Counted from the first letter of the stretch, positions 19,985-29,540 are shown. The stretch: 64,000 nt of DNA from Abyssisolibacter fermentans (GCF_001559865.1 NZ_LOHE01000038.1:1-64000); one strand, 5' to 3'. Notes: generated by a model not told the origin, from the sequence alone. Numbers and translations are program-made.

Positions 19985-20008
19985 CTGACTTTGTAATCTA
20001 AAAGCCAG
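19985..20008 (-). terminator. Terminator of the RDD-like membrane protein gene
   Basis: On the minus strand CTGGCTTT and AAAGTCAG form an 8-bp stem with one G-U pair, followed by CTTTTTT. The long gap 19083-19984 has no gene that I can support; it contains a small ATAGTC hairpin near 19758-19777 and the motif TGTCCCCTTGT. Confidence 0.6.
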
Positions 20009-20080
20009 TTTCATCTCCTATCCAACATACCAAGGCAAAATAAATCAACTTACTCTTGTATTCTTATTTGTCAGTATTCA

Positions 20081-20947
20081 CTAGACTAAATCTTGTCTAT
20101 CTTCAGATATTTTTAACCTTCTCTTAACTATTAGCTTATTTGTAAAGGTTATAATAAATACAATTGCTATAATAAATAGCATATAAAAAAACATTTTCGA
20201 TAATCTATTTTCAGGATAAAAGAATCTACCTCGGTGAATTTCAACTATTATAGCACCTAATTTAGAGCTTTGAATATATGCAATTATATTGCTAGCAATA
20301 AGTAAAAGCTCACCAACAATTAAGCTTCCTTTTCCTAAAGCATATAATCCAAATACACAAAGCAAAAGAATTAAATACTTAATACCTAAATTTGTTATAG
20401 AGTAAACATTATTTCCCTCTAAAGCGCCTCTAAAAGCATAGGTCAAAATTAATAGATTTAAAATAGCTACTGTATATAAACCACCTCTATTTACAAGATG
20501 ATTATTTTCCCATACTTTATATTTATGAGCATTTAATTTCCCTCCTACAAGGATTTCTCCTAGAGTTAGGATTTTTAGCTTTCTAGATAATGCACAATAA
20601 TAAAAAATCATAAGTCCTATAATAATTACCACGCCTAAGGGAATAATCGTTATGTCAAAAGAAACTTTTTCGACTATCTCTGATGTTACCTCTATTCCTT
20701 TAATTTTACTCATATAATATTTACAATAATAATCGCTAGAATCTATTAATGGTCCAGTATAAAATAACTCTCCAAATAGTAAAGTTTTCAATAATCCTAA
20801 TAAACTAAAATAAATCACTGTGCCTAATAAAATATCAACTATGCCTGCAACCAATCCATTAGATTCTGCTTCTCTAAGAAATTCTTCTTCTGTTAGTTCC
20901 TTTTTTTTAATTGAACTTAGTATTAAAAGTAATCGATTTTCACTCAT
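20081..20947 (-). CDS. RDD-like polytopic membrane protein
   Basis: 288 residues with about six hydrophobic helices. The motif TLGEILVGGKLNAHKYKVW resembles the conserved region of RDD-family proteins (T-x-G-x-x-x-x-G-x-x). The N-terminal 25 residues are charged and cytoplasmic. RDD proteins are of uncertain function; some act as Na+/H+ antiporters or associate with other membrane systems. No partner gene is adjacent. Assignment rests on the single motif and topology. Confidence 0.5.
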   Translation of the reverse strand: MSENRLLLILSSIKKKELTEEEFLREAESNGLVAGIVDILLGTVIYFSLLGLLKTLLFGELFYTGPLIDSSDYYCKYYMSKIKGIEVTSEIVEKVSFDITIIPLGVVIIIGLMIFYYCALSRKLKILTLGEILVGGKLNAHKYKVWENNHLVNRGGLYTVAILNLLILTYAFRGALEGNNVYSITNLGIKYLILLLCVFGLYALGKGSLIVGELLLIASNIIAYIQSSKLGAIIVEIHRGRFFYPENRLSKMFFYMLFIIAIVFIITFTNKLIVKRRLKISEDRQDLV

Positions 20948-21633
20948 ATAATCACCATCTTTCGTATTCTCGTTTATAATATAACATTATGCAATATTAG
21001 GCACAAGGAAATTTTCCAAAATCGTTGTATTTTTTCTTTAAATGTTAAAAACTAACTCAACAGTTTGTTTTAAAATATATATCGTTAAAATCGAGTCATG
21101 CTTTTAGCTTCTTAACTAATAAGCATTGCTCTTTTATTTTTATTATTTTTATTTAATAATTTCATATTATTATCTCCTTAATTTATATGATATGTTTTTT
21201 TCAACCTCTTTTAAATATTATTTTCAATTATATCGCTAATTTAACAAATTCATAACGTAAGAATTTAACATATATGCCAAAGCTACTTATGCTTCTCTAC
21301 TTATTATACTCAAAACATTATCTAACAGTCCACAAACTACACTCCATTTGAGGTTTACTCCAAATCATCTCCTTATTCCTTCTTTTATTCTATTCACCAC
21401 AAAATATTGCTAAAATATATTAAATTTATTACTTATTGTTCCTTCATTTATTGTATTATTTTTATATTCATGATACGATAATAAAAAAGTTTATTATTTC
21501 ATATTTTTTTACAATCAGTAAATTTATTGATTAATTAACAATTGTTTTTTATTAATTTAATAGATAATAAAATATTAAACGACACCGATTTAGTATTTAT
21601 GAATGATGAAATCCATGTCATTCATTTTTTATG

Positions 21634-21747
21634 TTTAACCCTGATTATTCATATAACTTTGAATAATGTGCTGTATAATTTTGAATTAGAAGATTCCAGT
21701 GAATTAGAAGGCATACTGAGTTGGTATGTCGAAAATTTAATGGACAT
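21634..21747 (+). repeat. Decayed coding tail, copy 1 (inverted copy at 55520-55634)
   Basis: The segment encodes ELEDSSELEGILSWYVENL and ends two codons into the structured element that follows. A reverse-complement copy at 55520-55634 encodes ELEDFIEFEGIPSWYVENL then MDII-stop. The two share about 80-85% of bases by eye. Both are truncated or interrupted upstream, so each is a 3' fragment of an unidentified gene family. The rest of 20948-21633 shows no gene. Confidence 0.55.
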
Positions 21748-21748
21748 C

Positions 21749-21883
21749 TTATAACAACGGAAGCAATTACGTAGTAATTGCAACACACCGTTTCAACGAG
21801 GCGGGAGATATACACATCGCCTGTTAAATATAATTGGTACCCGCTACCTATAGAGGTGGGGGACATCTTGTGCCTTGTTATAA
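21749..21883 (+). ncRNA. Structured ~135-nt element, copy A (upstream of stn operon)
   Basis: TTATAACAA (21749-21757) pairs with TTGTTATAA (21875-21883), closing a multi-helix fold. Inside are the perfect hairpin GCAATTAC-GTA-GTAATTGC, an AGGCG/CGCCT helix, and CCC-x2-TACCT-ATAG-AGGT-x-GGG. A second copy at 27992-28124 preserves the closing stem and most loop bases, with compensatory or wobble changes. Orientation is given as that of the stn operon, whose start codon is 73 nt downstream. It does not match any riboswitch or ribozyme I know; it could be a leader RNA or a small mobile palindromic element. Confidence 0.55.
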
Positions 21884-21956
21884 TCAGAAGGATACAGTAG
21901 AATATTTAATTTTCTATGAATAATCTGGGTTTAATATAGAGTAAAGGAGTGTAGAT

Positions 21957-22463
21957 ATGAAATGTTGTTGTAATAGTAAAATTAACAATGCTGATGCCGA
22001 AATAATCAATCCAATTCTTGATAAATATAAGAATATTGATGGCAGTTTAATCAGTATACTTCAAGAAGTACAAAGTAAATATAATTATTTGCCTATAGAA
22101 ATACTTGGGTATATATCAGAAAAAACCGGTATAAAAAAAGCTAAGATACTTGGAGTAGCTTCATTCTATACGCAGTTTAGACTTAATCCTGTTGGAAAAC
22201 ATGTAATTATGTTATGTCAAGGAACAGCTTGCCATGTTAATGGTTCAAAAGCTATAGAAAAAGCAATATATGAAGAACTTGGCATAAAAGATGGACAAAC
22301 TACTGACGATAATATGTTTACATTAGAAAATGTTGCATGTTTAGGATGTTGTAGTTTATCACCCGTAATGATGGTTGATGGAGAAACCTTTGGTAAATTA
22401 ACTCCTGATAAAGCTAAAAAAATTATAAGAGAAATAAAAATTAGAGAAATTAAGGAGGTGTAG
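21957..22463 (+). CDS. NuoE/HydC-like [2Fe-2S] subunit of a bifurcating transhydrogenase (StnA-like)
   Basis: 168 residues with a helical N-terminus and a thioredoxin-like fold. The four cluster ligands are in CQGTAC (C-x4-C) and CLGCC (C-x3-C), as in NuoE. In HydABC and Stn complexes this subunit relays electrons next to the FMN subunit. It is the first gene of a tight three-gene operon; GGAG precedes the ATG at 21957 and the stop is 2 bp before the next start. The N-terminal CCCNSK is a small extra Cys cluster of unknown use. Which naming (StnA or HydC) applies depends on the third gene, which is Stn-like. Confidence 0.85.
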   Translation: MKCCCNSKINNADAEIINPILDKYKNIDGSLISILQEVQSKYNYLPIEILGYISEKTGIKKAKILGVASFYTQFRLNPVGKHVIMLCQGTACHVNGSKAIEKAIYEELGIKDGQTTDDNMFTLENVACLGCCSLSPVMMVDGETFGKLTPDKAKKIIREIKIREIKEV

Positions 22464-22465
22464 TC

Positions 22466-24217
22466 ATGAAAATTATTATTGGACAAGGTAGTTGTGGTAT
22501 AGCCGCTGGTGCAAATAAAGTGTATAAGAAATGTGTAGATATAATAAAAGAAAATGATTTAGATATAGAAATAGCAATTACAGGATGTATTGGTATGTGT
22601 CACTTAGAGCCTATTGTTGATGTAATAGACAATAATAACCAAAAAACAACTTATGTCAATGTAACTGAAGATATTATAAGTAATATTATCAGACTGCATC
22701 AATCTAATGAACAATGTAAAGATTACATAATTAAAGAAAAAGATTTAGAAATCTTAAATAAACAAAAAAGGATAACTTTAAGAAATTGTGGGATTATTAA
22801 TCCAGAAAATATTGAAGAATACATAGCTAAAGATGGATATAAAGCGGCTAAGCTTTGTGTTAATAGTTTAAAACAAAATGATATTATTTCTATTATCAAA
22901 GAAGCTGGTTTACGTGGTAGAGGTGGCGCTGGTTTTCCAACTTGGTTTAAATGGAATGCTGCAAAACAGTCTCAAGGTAATGAAAAATATATGGTATGTA
23001 ATGCTGATGAAGGTGACCCAGGTGCTTTTATGGATAGAAGTGTACTTGAAGGAGACCCTCATAGTTTAATAGAAGGTATGATAATAGGTGCTTGTGCTAT
23101 TGGTGCTAACACAGGGGTTGTATATGTTAGAGCAGAATATCCTCTAGCAATAATACGACTTGAGATTGCTTTAAAACAAGCAAGAGCAAAGGGTTATTTA
23201 GGTAAAAATATCTTTGGTAGAGAAGGCTTTGATTTTGATCTTAGGATTAAGGCTGGAGCTGGAGCATTTGTATGTGGTGAAGAAACTGCACTTATCGCTT
23301 CATTGGAAGGCGAAAGAGGTATGCCTAGACTTAAACCTCCTTTCCCAGCACAAAAAGGTTATTGGGGAAAACCAACAAATATCAATAATGTTGAAACATT
23401 GGCAAATGTACCATGGATAGTTTTAAATGGTGCTAAAGCCTTTTCAGAGCTTGGTACTGAAAAAAGTAAAGGTACAAAAGTATTTGCTCTAACTGGTAAG
23501 ATTAATAAAGGCGGATTAGTAGAAGTTCCAATGGGAATGACACTTAGAGAAATAATATTTGATATTGGCGGCGGAATAAAAGATGGCAAAAAATTTAAAG
23601 CAGTACAAATGGGAGGTCCTTCAGGAGGTTGTATTCCTGCTCATTTACTAGATACACCAGTAGATTATGATTCAATAAATGCTACTGGAGCTATCATGGG
23701 TTCTGGTGGAATGGTTGTTATGGATGAAACCACTTGTATGGTTGATATGGCTAGATTTTTCTTAGATTTTACTAGAAAAGAGTCATGTGGTAAATGTACA
23801 TACTGTAGAATAGGTACTAAAAGAATGTTAGAAATCCTTACAAGAATATGTAATGGTGAAGGAAAAGATGGTGATATTGAGCTTTTAGAAGAATTAGGAG
23901 CTAAAATAAAAGAAGGAGCTTTATGTGGTTTAGGACAAACAGCACCTAATCCTGTATTAAGTACAATTAGATATTTTAGAGAAGAATATGAAGATCATAT
24001 ATACAATAAGAAATGTCCTGCTAAGCAGTGTCAAAATTTACTGATCTATAGTATAGATGAAGATAAGTGTAAAGGTTGTACATTATGTGCTAAAAACTGT
24101 CCAGTTGGAGCAATTACTGGAGTAGTTAAACAAGCTCATAAGATTGATACTACTAAGTGCATTAAATGTGGATTATGCGCCGAAAATTGTAATTTTGACG
24201 CTATTAAAGTGAATTAG
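22466..24217 (+). CDS. NuoF/HydB-like NADH-binding FMN subunit (StnB-like)
   Basis: 583 residues. The N-terminal 80 residues are a thioredoxin-like [2Fe-2S] domain (GQGSCGIAAG ... TGCIGMCHLEP). Next come the NADH site GRGGAGFPTWFKW, the FMN site CNADEGDPGAFMDRSVLEGD, and the [4Fe-4S] motif ESCGKCTYCRIG. A C-terminal two-cluster ferredoxin domain has CKGCTLCAKNCP and CIKCGLCAENC. This architecture is that of HydB and StnB, where the single FMN bifurcates electrons between NAD(H) and ferredoxin. A GGAGGTG ribosome site overlaps the end of the preceding gene. Confidence 0.9.
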   Translation: MKIIIGQGSCGIAAGANKVYKKCVDIIKENDLDIEIAITGCIGMCHLEPIVDVIDNNNQKTTYVNVTEDIISNIIRLHQSNEQCKDYIIKEKDLEILNKQKRITLRNCGIINPENIEEYIAKDGYKAAKLCVNSLKQNDIISIIKEAGLRGRGGAGFPTWFKWNAAKQSQGNEKYMVCNADEGDPGAFMDRSVLEGDPHSLIEGMIIGACAIGANTGVVYVRAEYPLAIIRLEIALKQARAKGYLGKNIFGREGFDFDLRIKAGAGAFVCGEETALIASLEGERGMPRLKPPFPAQKGYWGKPTNINNVETLANVPWIVLNGAKAFSELGTEKSKGTKVFALTGKINKGGLVEVPMGMTLREIIFDIGGGIKDGKKFKAVQMGGPSGGCIPAHLLDTPVDYDSINATGAIMGSGGMVVMDETTCMVDMARFFLDFTRKESCGKCTYCRIGTKRMLEILTRICNGEGKDGDIELLEELGAKIKEGALCGLGQTAPNPVLSTIRYFREEYEDHIYNKKCPAKQCQNLLIYSIDEDKCKGCTLCAKNCPVGAITGVVKQAHKIDTTKCIKCGLCAENCNFDAIKVN

Positions 24218-24299
24218 GCATATGAAAAAAATAAATAAGTCAAATTGAAGTAATGTTTATTTTATGAATGTGCCTTATAGTTGGGAAAGAGGTGTAGAT

Positions 24300-27200
24300 A
24301 TGTCACAGATAAGTTTAAATATAAATGGTATAGAAGTAAAAGGCTATAAAGGACAAACAATATTAGAGATAGCTAGAGAAAACAATATAGAAATTCCTAC
24401 TCTTTGTTATGATAAAAGAGTACAAGCCTATGGTTCTTGTGGACTATGTGTAGTAGAAGTTGAAGGTACTCCAAAGCTTTTAAGAGCTTGTTCAACTGTA
24501 GCTAGTGATGGTATGGTAGTTAAAACTAACACAAATCGTGTTAGAGAATCAAGAAAATCTGCACTAGAATTATTATTATCAGATCATGAAGGCGATTGTA
24601 GACCACCATGCGTTTTAGCATGTCCAGCTGGTACAGACTGCCAAGGTTATGTAGGACTTATCGCTAACGGTGAATATAAAGAAGCTTTAAAATTAATAAA
24701 AGAACAATTACCACTACCAGCTAGTATAGGTAGAGTATGTCCACATCCATGTGAGAATGCATGTAGAAGACAACTTGTTGAAGAACCAATATCAATAGCT
24801 TGGCTTAAAAGCTTTGTAGCTGATATTGATTTAAAAGATGCTCAGTGCTTTATACCAAAGTTAAAACCTAAATCAGGTAAGAGTGTTGCAGTTATAGGTG
24901 GAGGTCCTGGTGGTTTGTCTTGCGCATATTTCTTAGCAAAAGAAGGTCATAAAGTTGTTATGTATGAAGCTATGCCTGAAATGGGCGGTATGTTAAGATA
25001 TGGAATACCGCAATATAGATTACCAAAAGAAGTATTAAATAAAGAGATTAGCATAATAGAAAAAATGGGCGTTAAGATGTATAAAAATATTAGAGTAGGT
25101 AGAGATATTAAGTTTAGCTATCTAAGAGATAGTTTTGATGCTGTATATGTATCAATAGGGGCATGGGAAAGTGCTAGCCTAAACTGTCCAGGTGATGATC
25201 TAGAAAATGTTATAGGCGGCATTAACTTTCTAAGAAAATTTGCAATAAATGAACCTATTAGAACAGGTGATAGAATAGCTGTAGTCGGTGGTGGTAACAC
25301 AGCTATGGATGCATGTAGAACTGCTATTAGGTTAGGAGCAAAAGAAGTCTATCTATTATATAGAAGAACTGAAGAAGAAATGCCAGCTGATTATTCTGAA
25401 ATAGTCGAAGCTAGAGAAGAGGGAGTTATATTTAAATATCTCGTAAGTCCTTTAGAGATAATAGGCAAAGATGGTAAAGTAGATAAAATAAGACTTCAAA
25501 AGATGCAGCAAGGTCCAGCTGATGCTAGTGGCAGAAGAAGACCTATACCTATTGAAGGTGAAGAAGAAATAATTGAAGTTGATTCTGTTATATGTTCAAT
25601 AGGACAAAGAATAAATTCAGCAGGTTTTGAAGAATTAGAAAAGACTAACAAAGGAAATATTGTATCTGACTTAGGTACCTACCAAACAAGTTTAGAAGGT
25701 GTATTTGCAGGTGGTGATGCAACTAATAATGGTGCGGGCATCGCAATTCAATCTATAGGAGATGCCAAAAATGCATCTACAATGATTTGTAGATATCTTA
25801 ATGGCGAAAAACTAACCTATAAAAAGCCATTCTTTGTCGAAAGAGAAAATATATCAAAGGATGAGTTTAAGAATATAGAAAAGAAACCTAGAACCAAAAT
25901 GCCTCATTTAAAACCAGAAATTAGAAAACATAATTTTGAACAGGTTATAATCGGATACAGTGAAGAAGCTGCAAAAGAAGAAGCTATGAGATGTTTAGAA
26001 TGTGGATGCCATGATTATTTTGAATGTGAACTTATAAAGCTAGCAAATGAGTATGAAGTAGAGCCAAGTAGGTTTAAAGGAGAAAATCATAGTCGTAAAG
26101 CAGATGATAATCATCCATTCATACAGAGAAATGTTGATAAATGCATACTTTGCGGTTTATGCGTCAGAGTATGCGAAGAGGTTATGGGAGTTGGTGCATT
26201 AGATTTAATTGATAGAGGCTTCGATACTATTGTTAAATCTGGTCTTGATACTAGTCTAAAAAATTCAGACTGTATTGCATGTGGACAATGTATTTCTGTT
26301 TGTCCAACAGGTGCATTAGGAGAAAGATTACCTATTGAAAAATCTGTACCACTTAAACCTGCAATTACAAATACGATTTGTTCAGGCTGCAGTGTTGGAT
26401 GTAATGTAAAAGTCGAAGCTAAAGGTGACTTATTATTACGCTCAAAACCAAATAAAGATAGCGAAGTTGATGATGGATTATTATGTATTAAGGGTAGATT
26501 TGGTTATAATGCTTTTAATGATACTAAAAGAATTACAAGTCCTATGATTAGGAAAGATGGAGAGCTAAAAGAGGTAACAATTGAGGAAGCTGCTCTTTAT
26601 GTAGCTAAAAGAGCTAAAAGTTTATCATTATTATATGGTAGTGAATCCCTAGCTGTATCCTTATCAGATAGATACACAAATGAAGAGATTTTTATAGCTA
26701 AAGAATTATCTGGTGTATTAAACACTGATAAAATTGCTTCATTCAATAGAATAAGTGAAGGTATTGTAGATGTATTAGGATATGATGCTTCAACTAATAC
26801 TTTTGAAGAATTGTTAAGTACCGATACTATCATAGCAATCGAGGATGATATATTTAATAATAACACTATAGTAGGACTTAAGATTAAACAAGCAGTTAAG
26901 GCAGGTGCTAAACTGATAACTATAAATAAAAAACATACTAAGCTCAATGACTATAGCAGTATAGCCGTAAATGCTACTGATATCAGTTTCTTAAAGGAAA
27001 TAGCAAAAGCCATACTTGATATAAAAGACAATAAAGTACCTAATGTTAATCATTTAGATGAATTTATTAAATCATTAGATAGTATTAAAGTTAGTGAAGA
27101 AGCTAAAAAAATAGCTGAAATATATGTAAATTCGAAGAAAGCAATGATTGTATTTGAGCAAAATGAAATTACTGCTGATGCAGCTAAACTTATAGCAAAT

Positions 27201-27872
27201 ATAGCTGTAATAGCTGGTCATATTGGAAAAGCAAGAAGCGGTATAATTCAGCTTAAAGCCAATAATAACAGCCAAGGATTAGCTGATATTGGTATAACAA
27301 TGGATGCTAATAAGGTTATAAAAGGTGTAAATACTAAAACAATTAAAGGTTTACTTGTATTTGGCGAAGATATAAGTGACAGGCTAGATCTATCTTCCTT
27401 AGAATTTCTAATGGTTCAAGATACGCATGTTACAGAAACAGCTAAATTTGCAAATGTTGTTTTACCAGCTGCTGGCTTTGCTGAGTCAAATGGTACTTTT
27501 ACTAATAGTGAAAGAAGAATACAACCTATAAAGCAAGCAATTAAACCATTAGTCAATATAGAAAATTGGCAAATCATTATGAAATTAGCTAATGCTTTAA
27601 GTGAAAATCTAGAATACAATACTCCAAATGATATACTAACTAAGATTACTAGAAATGTACCAGAGTATTTTGATATTACTAAACAAGGTAATAAAGGTTT
27701 CTGGCCAGTTGGTGAATCACGAGTACTATATAACAATGGCTTTGCAACTGCTGATTCAAAAGCAAATCTTGCCATTGTTGATAATGGGATTTTATTTAAC
27801 AAAGTTAAAAATACAGATAGTATTGGTAATAGATTTAAAGAAAGAATTAAAGAAGCTGGATTGGTTAAGTAG
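24300..27872 (+). CDS. StnC-like fusion: NuoG-type Fe-S + GltD/NfnB-type NADP(H) domain + degenerate molybdopterin-fold domain
   Basis: 1190 residues from the ATG at 24300, which follows AGAGGTG by 5 nt (an upstream ATG at 24264 has no site). Order: [2Fe-2S] with Cys36, 47, 50 and 64; two cysteine-rich linkers (CRPPCVLAC, CPHPCENAC); an FAD-binding GGGPGG with a GltD/NfnB-like body; an NAD(P) site GGGNTAMD followed by LLYRR; a pair of [4Fe-4S] motifs (CILCGLCVRVC, CIACGQCISVC); and an FDH/NuoG-like module starting CSGCSVGC. The catalytic Cys/Sec expected in formate dehydrogenases is not seen in the aligned region (NTDKIASFNRIS), so it is not a formate dehydrogenase. This matches StnC of the Sporomusa Stn transhydrogenase, which couples NADH, NADP+ and ferredoxin. 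Confidence 0.85.
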   Translation: MSQISLNINGIEVKGYKGQTILEIARENNIEIPTLCYDKRVQAYGSCGLCVVEVEGTPKLLRACSTVASDGMVVKTNTNRVRESRKSALELLLSDHEGDCRPPCVLACPAGTDCQGYVGLIANGEYKEALKLIKEQLPLPASIGRVCPHPCENACRRQLVEEPISIAWLKSFVADIDLKDAQCFIPKLKPKSGKSVAVIGGGPGGLSCAYFLAKEGHKVVMYEAMPEMGGMLRYGIPQYRLPKEVLNKEISIIEKMGVKMYKNIRVGRDIKFSYLRDSFDAVYVSIGAWESASLNCPGDDLENVIGGINFLRKFAINEPIRTGDRIAVVGGGNTAMDACRTAIRLGAKEVYLLYRRTEEEMPADYSEIVEAREEGVIFKYLVSPLEIIGKDGKVDKIRLQKMQQGPADASGRRRPIPIEGEEEIIEVDSVICSIGQRINSAGFEELEKTNKGNIVSDLGTYQTSLEGVFAGGDATNNGAGIAIQSIGDAKNASTMICRYLNGEKLTYKKPFFVERENISKDEFKNIEKKPRTKMPHLKPEIRKHNFEQVIIGYSEEAAKEEAMRCLECGCHDYFECELIKLANEYEVEPSRFKGENHSRKADDNHPFIQRNVDKCILCGLCVRVCEEVMGVGALDLIDRGFDTIVKSGLDTSLKNSDCIACGQCISVCPTGALGERLPIEKSVPLKPAITNTICSGCSVGCNVKVEAKGDLLLRSKPNKDSEVDDGLLCIKGRFGYNAFNDTKRITSPMIRKDGELKEVTIEEAALYVAKRAKSLSLLYGSESLAVSLSDRYTNEEIFIAKELSGVLNTDKIASFNRISEGIVDVLGYDASTNTFEELLSTDTIIAIEDDIFNNNTIVGLKIKQAVKAGAKLITINKKHTKLNDYSSIAVNATDISFLKEIAKAILDIKDNKVPNVNHLDEFIKSLDSIKVSEEAKKIAEIYVNSKKAMIVFEQNEITADAAKLIANIAVIAGHIGKARSGIIQLKANNNSQGLADIGITMDANKVIKGVNTKTIKGLLVFGEDISDRLDLSSLEFLMVQDTHVTETAKFANVVLPAAGFAESNGTFTNSERRIQPIKQAIKPLVNIENWQIIMKLANALSENLEYNTPNDILTKITRNVPEYFDITKQGNKGFWPVGESRVLYNNGFATADSKANLAIVDNGILFNKVKNTDSIGNRFKERIKEAGLVK

Positions 27873-27906
27873 GATTTGGTTAGATATTTAAAAATAATTA
27901 GTGTAA

Positions 27907-27937
27907 AAAAGAAGATGACTGATAGTCATCTTCTTTT
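27907..27937 (+). terminator. Terminator of the stn operon
   Basis: A 14-bp perfect stem, AAAAGAAGATGACT / AGTCATCTTCTTTT, with loop GAT and a T-rich end, 35 nt after the stn stop codon. The same terminator is duplicated at 37901-37931 together with the end of stnC. Confidence 0.9.
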
Positions 27938-27991
27938 AATTATCCTTCTATTAATCATTTTACAACATATCCCTATGATAGTATTATTAGT

Positions 27992-28124
27992 TTATAACAA
28001 CAAAGCAATTACGTAGTAATTGTAACACACCGTTTCAACAAGGCGAAAGATTGCACACCACCTGTTAAATATAATCTATACCCGCCACCTATAGAGGTAA
28101 GGGACATCTTGCACCTTGTTATAA
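27992..28124 (+). ncRNA. Structured ~135-nt element, copy B (downstream of stn operon)
   Basis: Same orientation and fold as copy A at 21749: TTATAACAA (27992-28000) pairs with TTGTTATAA (28116-28124), with internal hairpins GCAATTAC/GTAATTGT and CCACCTATAGAGG. About 80-85% identical to copy A, one small indel. It lies beyond the stn terminator, so it is not simply part of that operon's leader. Confidence 0.55.
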
Positions 28125-28149
28125 ATTAAAAGAAAAAAGTGATTATTTA

Positions 28150-28233
28150 ATGACTTATTCAACAGGAGAAAAACAAGGTAATGGTACATATCAATACACT
28201 GAATGGACAGCTTGTGTTAATAACTATGCCTAA
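28150..28233 (+). pseudogene. Fragment resembling a zinc-ribbon protein
   Basis: A 27-codon frame contains STGEKQGNGTYQYTEW, resembling the start of small zinc-ribbon proteins (GEKPGKGTYTCTNCG), but the cysteines are replaced and it stops early. It is probably a decayed remnant. Confidence 0.3.
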
Positions 28234-28410
28234 GGTTAAAGTTGAAAATTTTTTCTTCTAACTTAATATTGCTATCCTTATTGTAGATAATATAGCATGT
28301 TATAGAAACAAATAAATCATCCTCTTTCATCTCCTACTTTTTAGTTATATCATTTCTTCCTTTTTGGTCAAAATGAACTACCCTTTAGACAATGTACCTG
28401 TCCCCTTGTC

Positions 28411-28830
28411 TTATCGCGCATTTATGACTGAATCGTAATTTTCACCACCATACATTTCATATCTCTTCATCATCGCATCGATAATCACGTTTATTTCTTT
28501 TTTTTCATCAAGATTCTTTCCACTTCTCAGTACCGTATTTTCCTTTCCCTCCAAAGACCATAATTTTGTTCTTTTAGGTTCTTTGTAACACATAATGGGA
28601 TGTCTCTACCTTCTATAATATAGTTTGCCGTATCTATTACTCTTTCACTGGATGAACTATATGCTCGTACAAAAAATATTTTCTTCAGCTTATCCTGAAG
28701 CATTTTCGCCTGTAATATCCCTTTTTGCGTAAGTAGAGAATCGCACCACCCCTGCACTTGGTTTTCTGCATTAAACAACTTTTCTCCATGCCTAACTAAA
28801 TATATCTTTGTAATTGTCCTAAAAAAACAT
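28411..28830 (-). pseudogene. Broken histidine phosphatase (phosphoglycerate mutase-like)
   Basis: The minus strand encodes IYLVRHGEKLFNAENQVQGW (catalytic RHG), then AYSSSSERVIDTANYIIEGR and DIPLCVTKNLKEQNYGLW. After a frameshift near 28555 it resumes as WSLEGKENTVL and ends GGENYDSVINAR. No start codon or ribosome site is left before the RHG motif. It is the last member of the decaying PTS gene group, 28 bp beyond the IIA gene. Confidence 0.75.
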
Positions 28831-28857
28831 TTATTAATTAGCCTAATACCTTTTCAC

Positions 28858-29364
28858 TTACTTTTTCGCCATCAAAATCTTTGTACTTTTTTCAATTTTA
28901 CCGGCACCAAAAAATTTAATATCTTCATAGTCTCCTGTATTGGTCACAGCAATAACAATAACATCGTCATAACCGGCTTCTTTAATTTTCGAAACAGAAA
29001 ATGTCATAAGTAACTGACCACGCTTTACTTGATCGTTTACCTGTACTTTTAGTTCGAAACCTTTTCCATTCATTGAAACCGTATCAATACCAACATGGAT
29101 TAATGTCTCTACGCCATCATCACTGATAAGTCCAATCGCATGTTTTGTCTTTGCAATCTGAACCACTTTACCGGTAAATGGCGCATACACACACCCTTCC
29201 GAAGGACGCAAACCACAACCTTTTCCAAGCATACCAGCCGAAAAAATCTCGTCTCCAATATCTGATAAAGCGATTAATTCTCCATCAGCAGGTGAATAAA
29301 TTACACATTCATCTTTTTTTTCATCCCGAATATTGTTTTTTAATATTTTATCAAACAATCCCAT
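28858..29364 (-). CDS. PTS EIIA, glucose/beta-glucoside type (Crr-like)
   Basis: 168 residues, the normal size of a free EIIA-Glc domain. The phosphoryl-accepting His is in ETLIHVGIDTV, and the second active-site His in KTKHAIGL. It takes phosphate from HPr and passes it to the IIB domain. The IIBC protein encoded upstream (29906) lacks its own IIA domain, so this protein would complete it. A GGGAAAG site precedes the ATG. Codon use and GC (for example GCC, CCG, ACG) are higher than in flanking Clostridial genes, suggesting acquisition of the whole PTS block. Confidence 0.88.
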   Translation of the reverse strand: MGLFDKILKNNIRDEKKDECVIYSPADGELIALSDIGDEIFSAGMLGKGCGLRPSEGCVYAPFTGKVVQIAKTKHAIGLISDDGVETLIHVGIDTVSMNGKGFELKVQVNDQVKRGQLLMTFSVSKIKEAGYDDVIVIAVTNTGDYEDIKFFGAGKIEKSTKILMAKK

Positions 29365-29540
29365 ATATCTTTCCCTTTCTTTCTAATTAATTTTTGTTCG
29401 TTATATATATTGACTATAAAAACTATCATAGTTTATATATCAATTTGGTCTTCCATCAAGAAAATAGACAAATCAACCGGGATATGTCTGATTTCTTGAC
29501 GGAAAACCAACTGTACTTTGAATTAAATTATATAAACATT

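Noticed and set aside
21749-21883. Known riboswitch (T-box, c-di-GMP, THF, moco, TPP, cobalamin) or small ribozyme
   Set aside because: None of the conserved core motifs that I can recall for these classes are present; a database search would be needed to be certain.
24300-27872. Formate dehydrogenase or complex I NuoG subunit
   Set aside because: No catalytic Cys/Sec is seen, a GltD/NfnB-like NADP(H) module is fused, and no other complex I genes are present.
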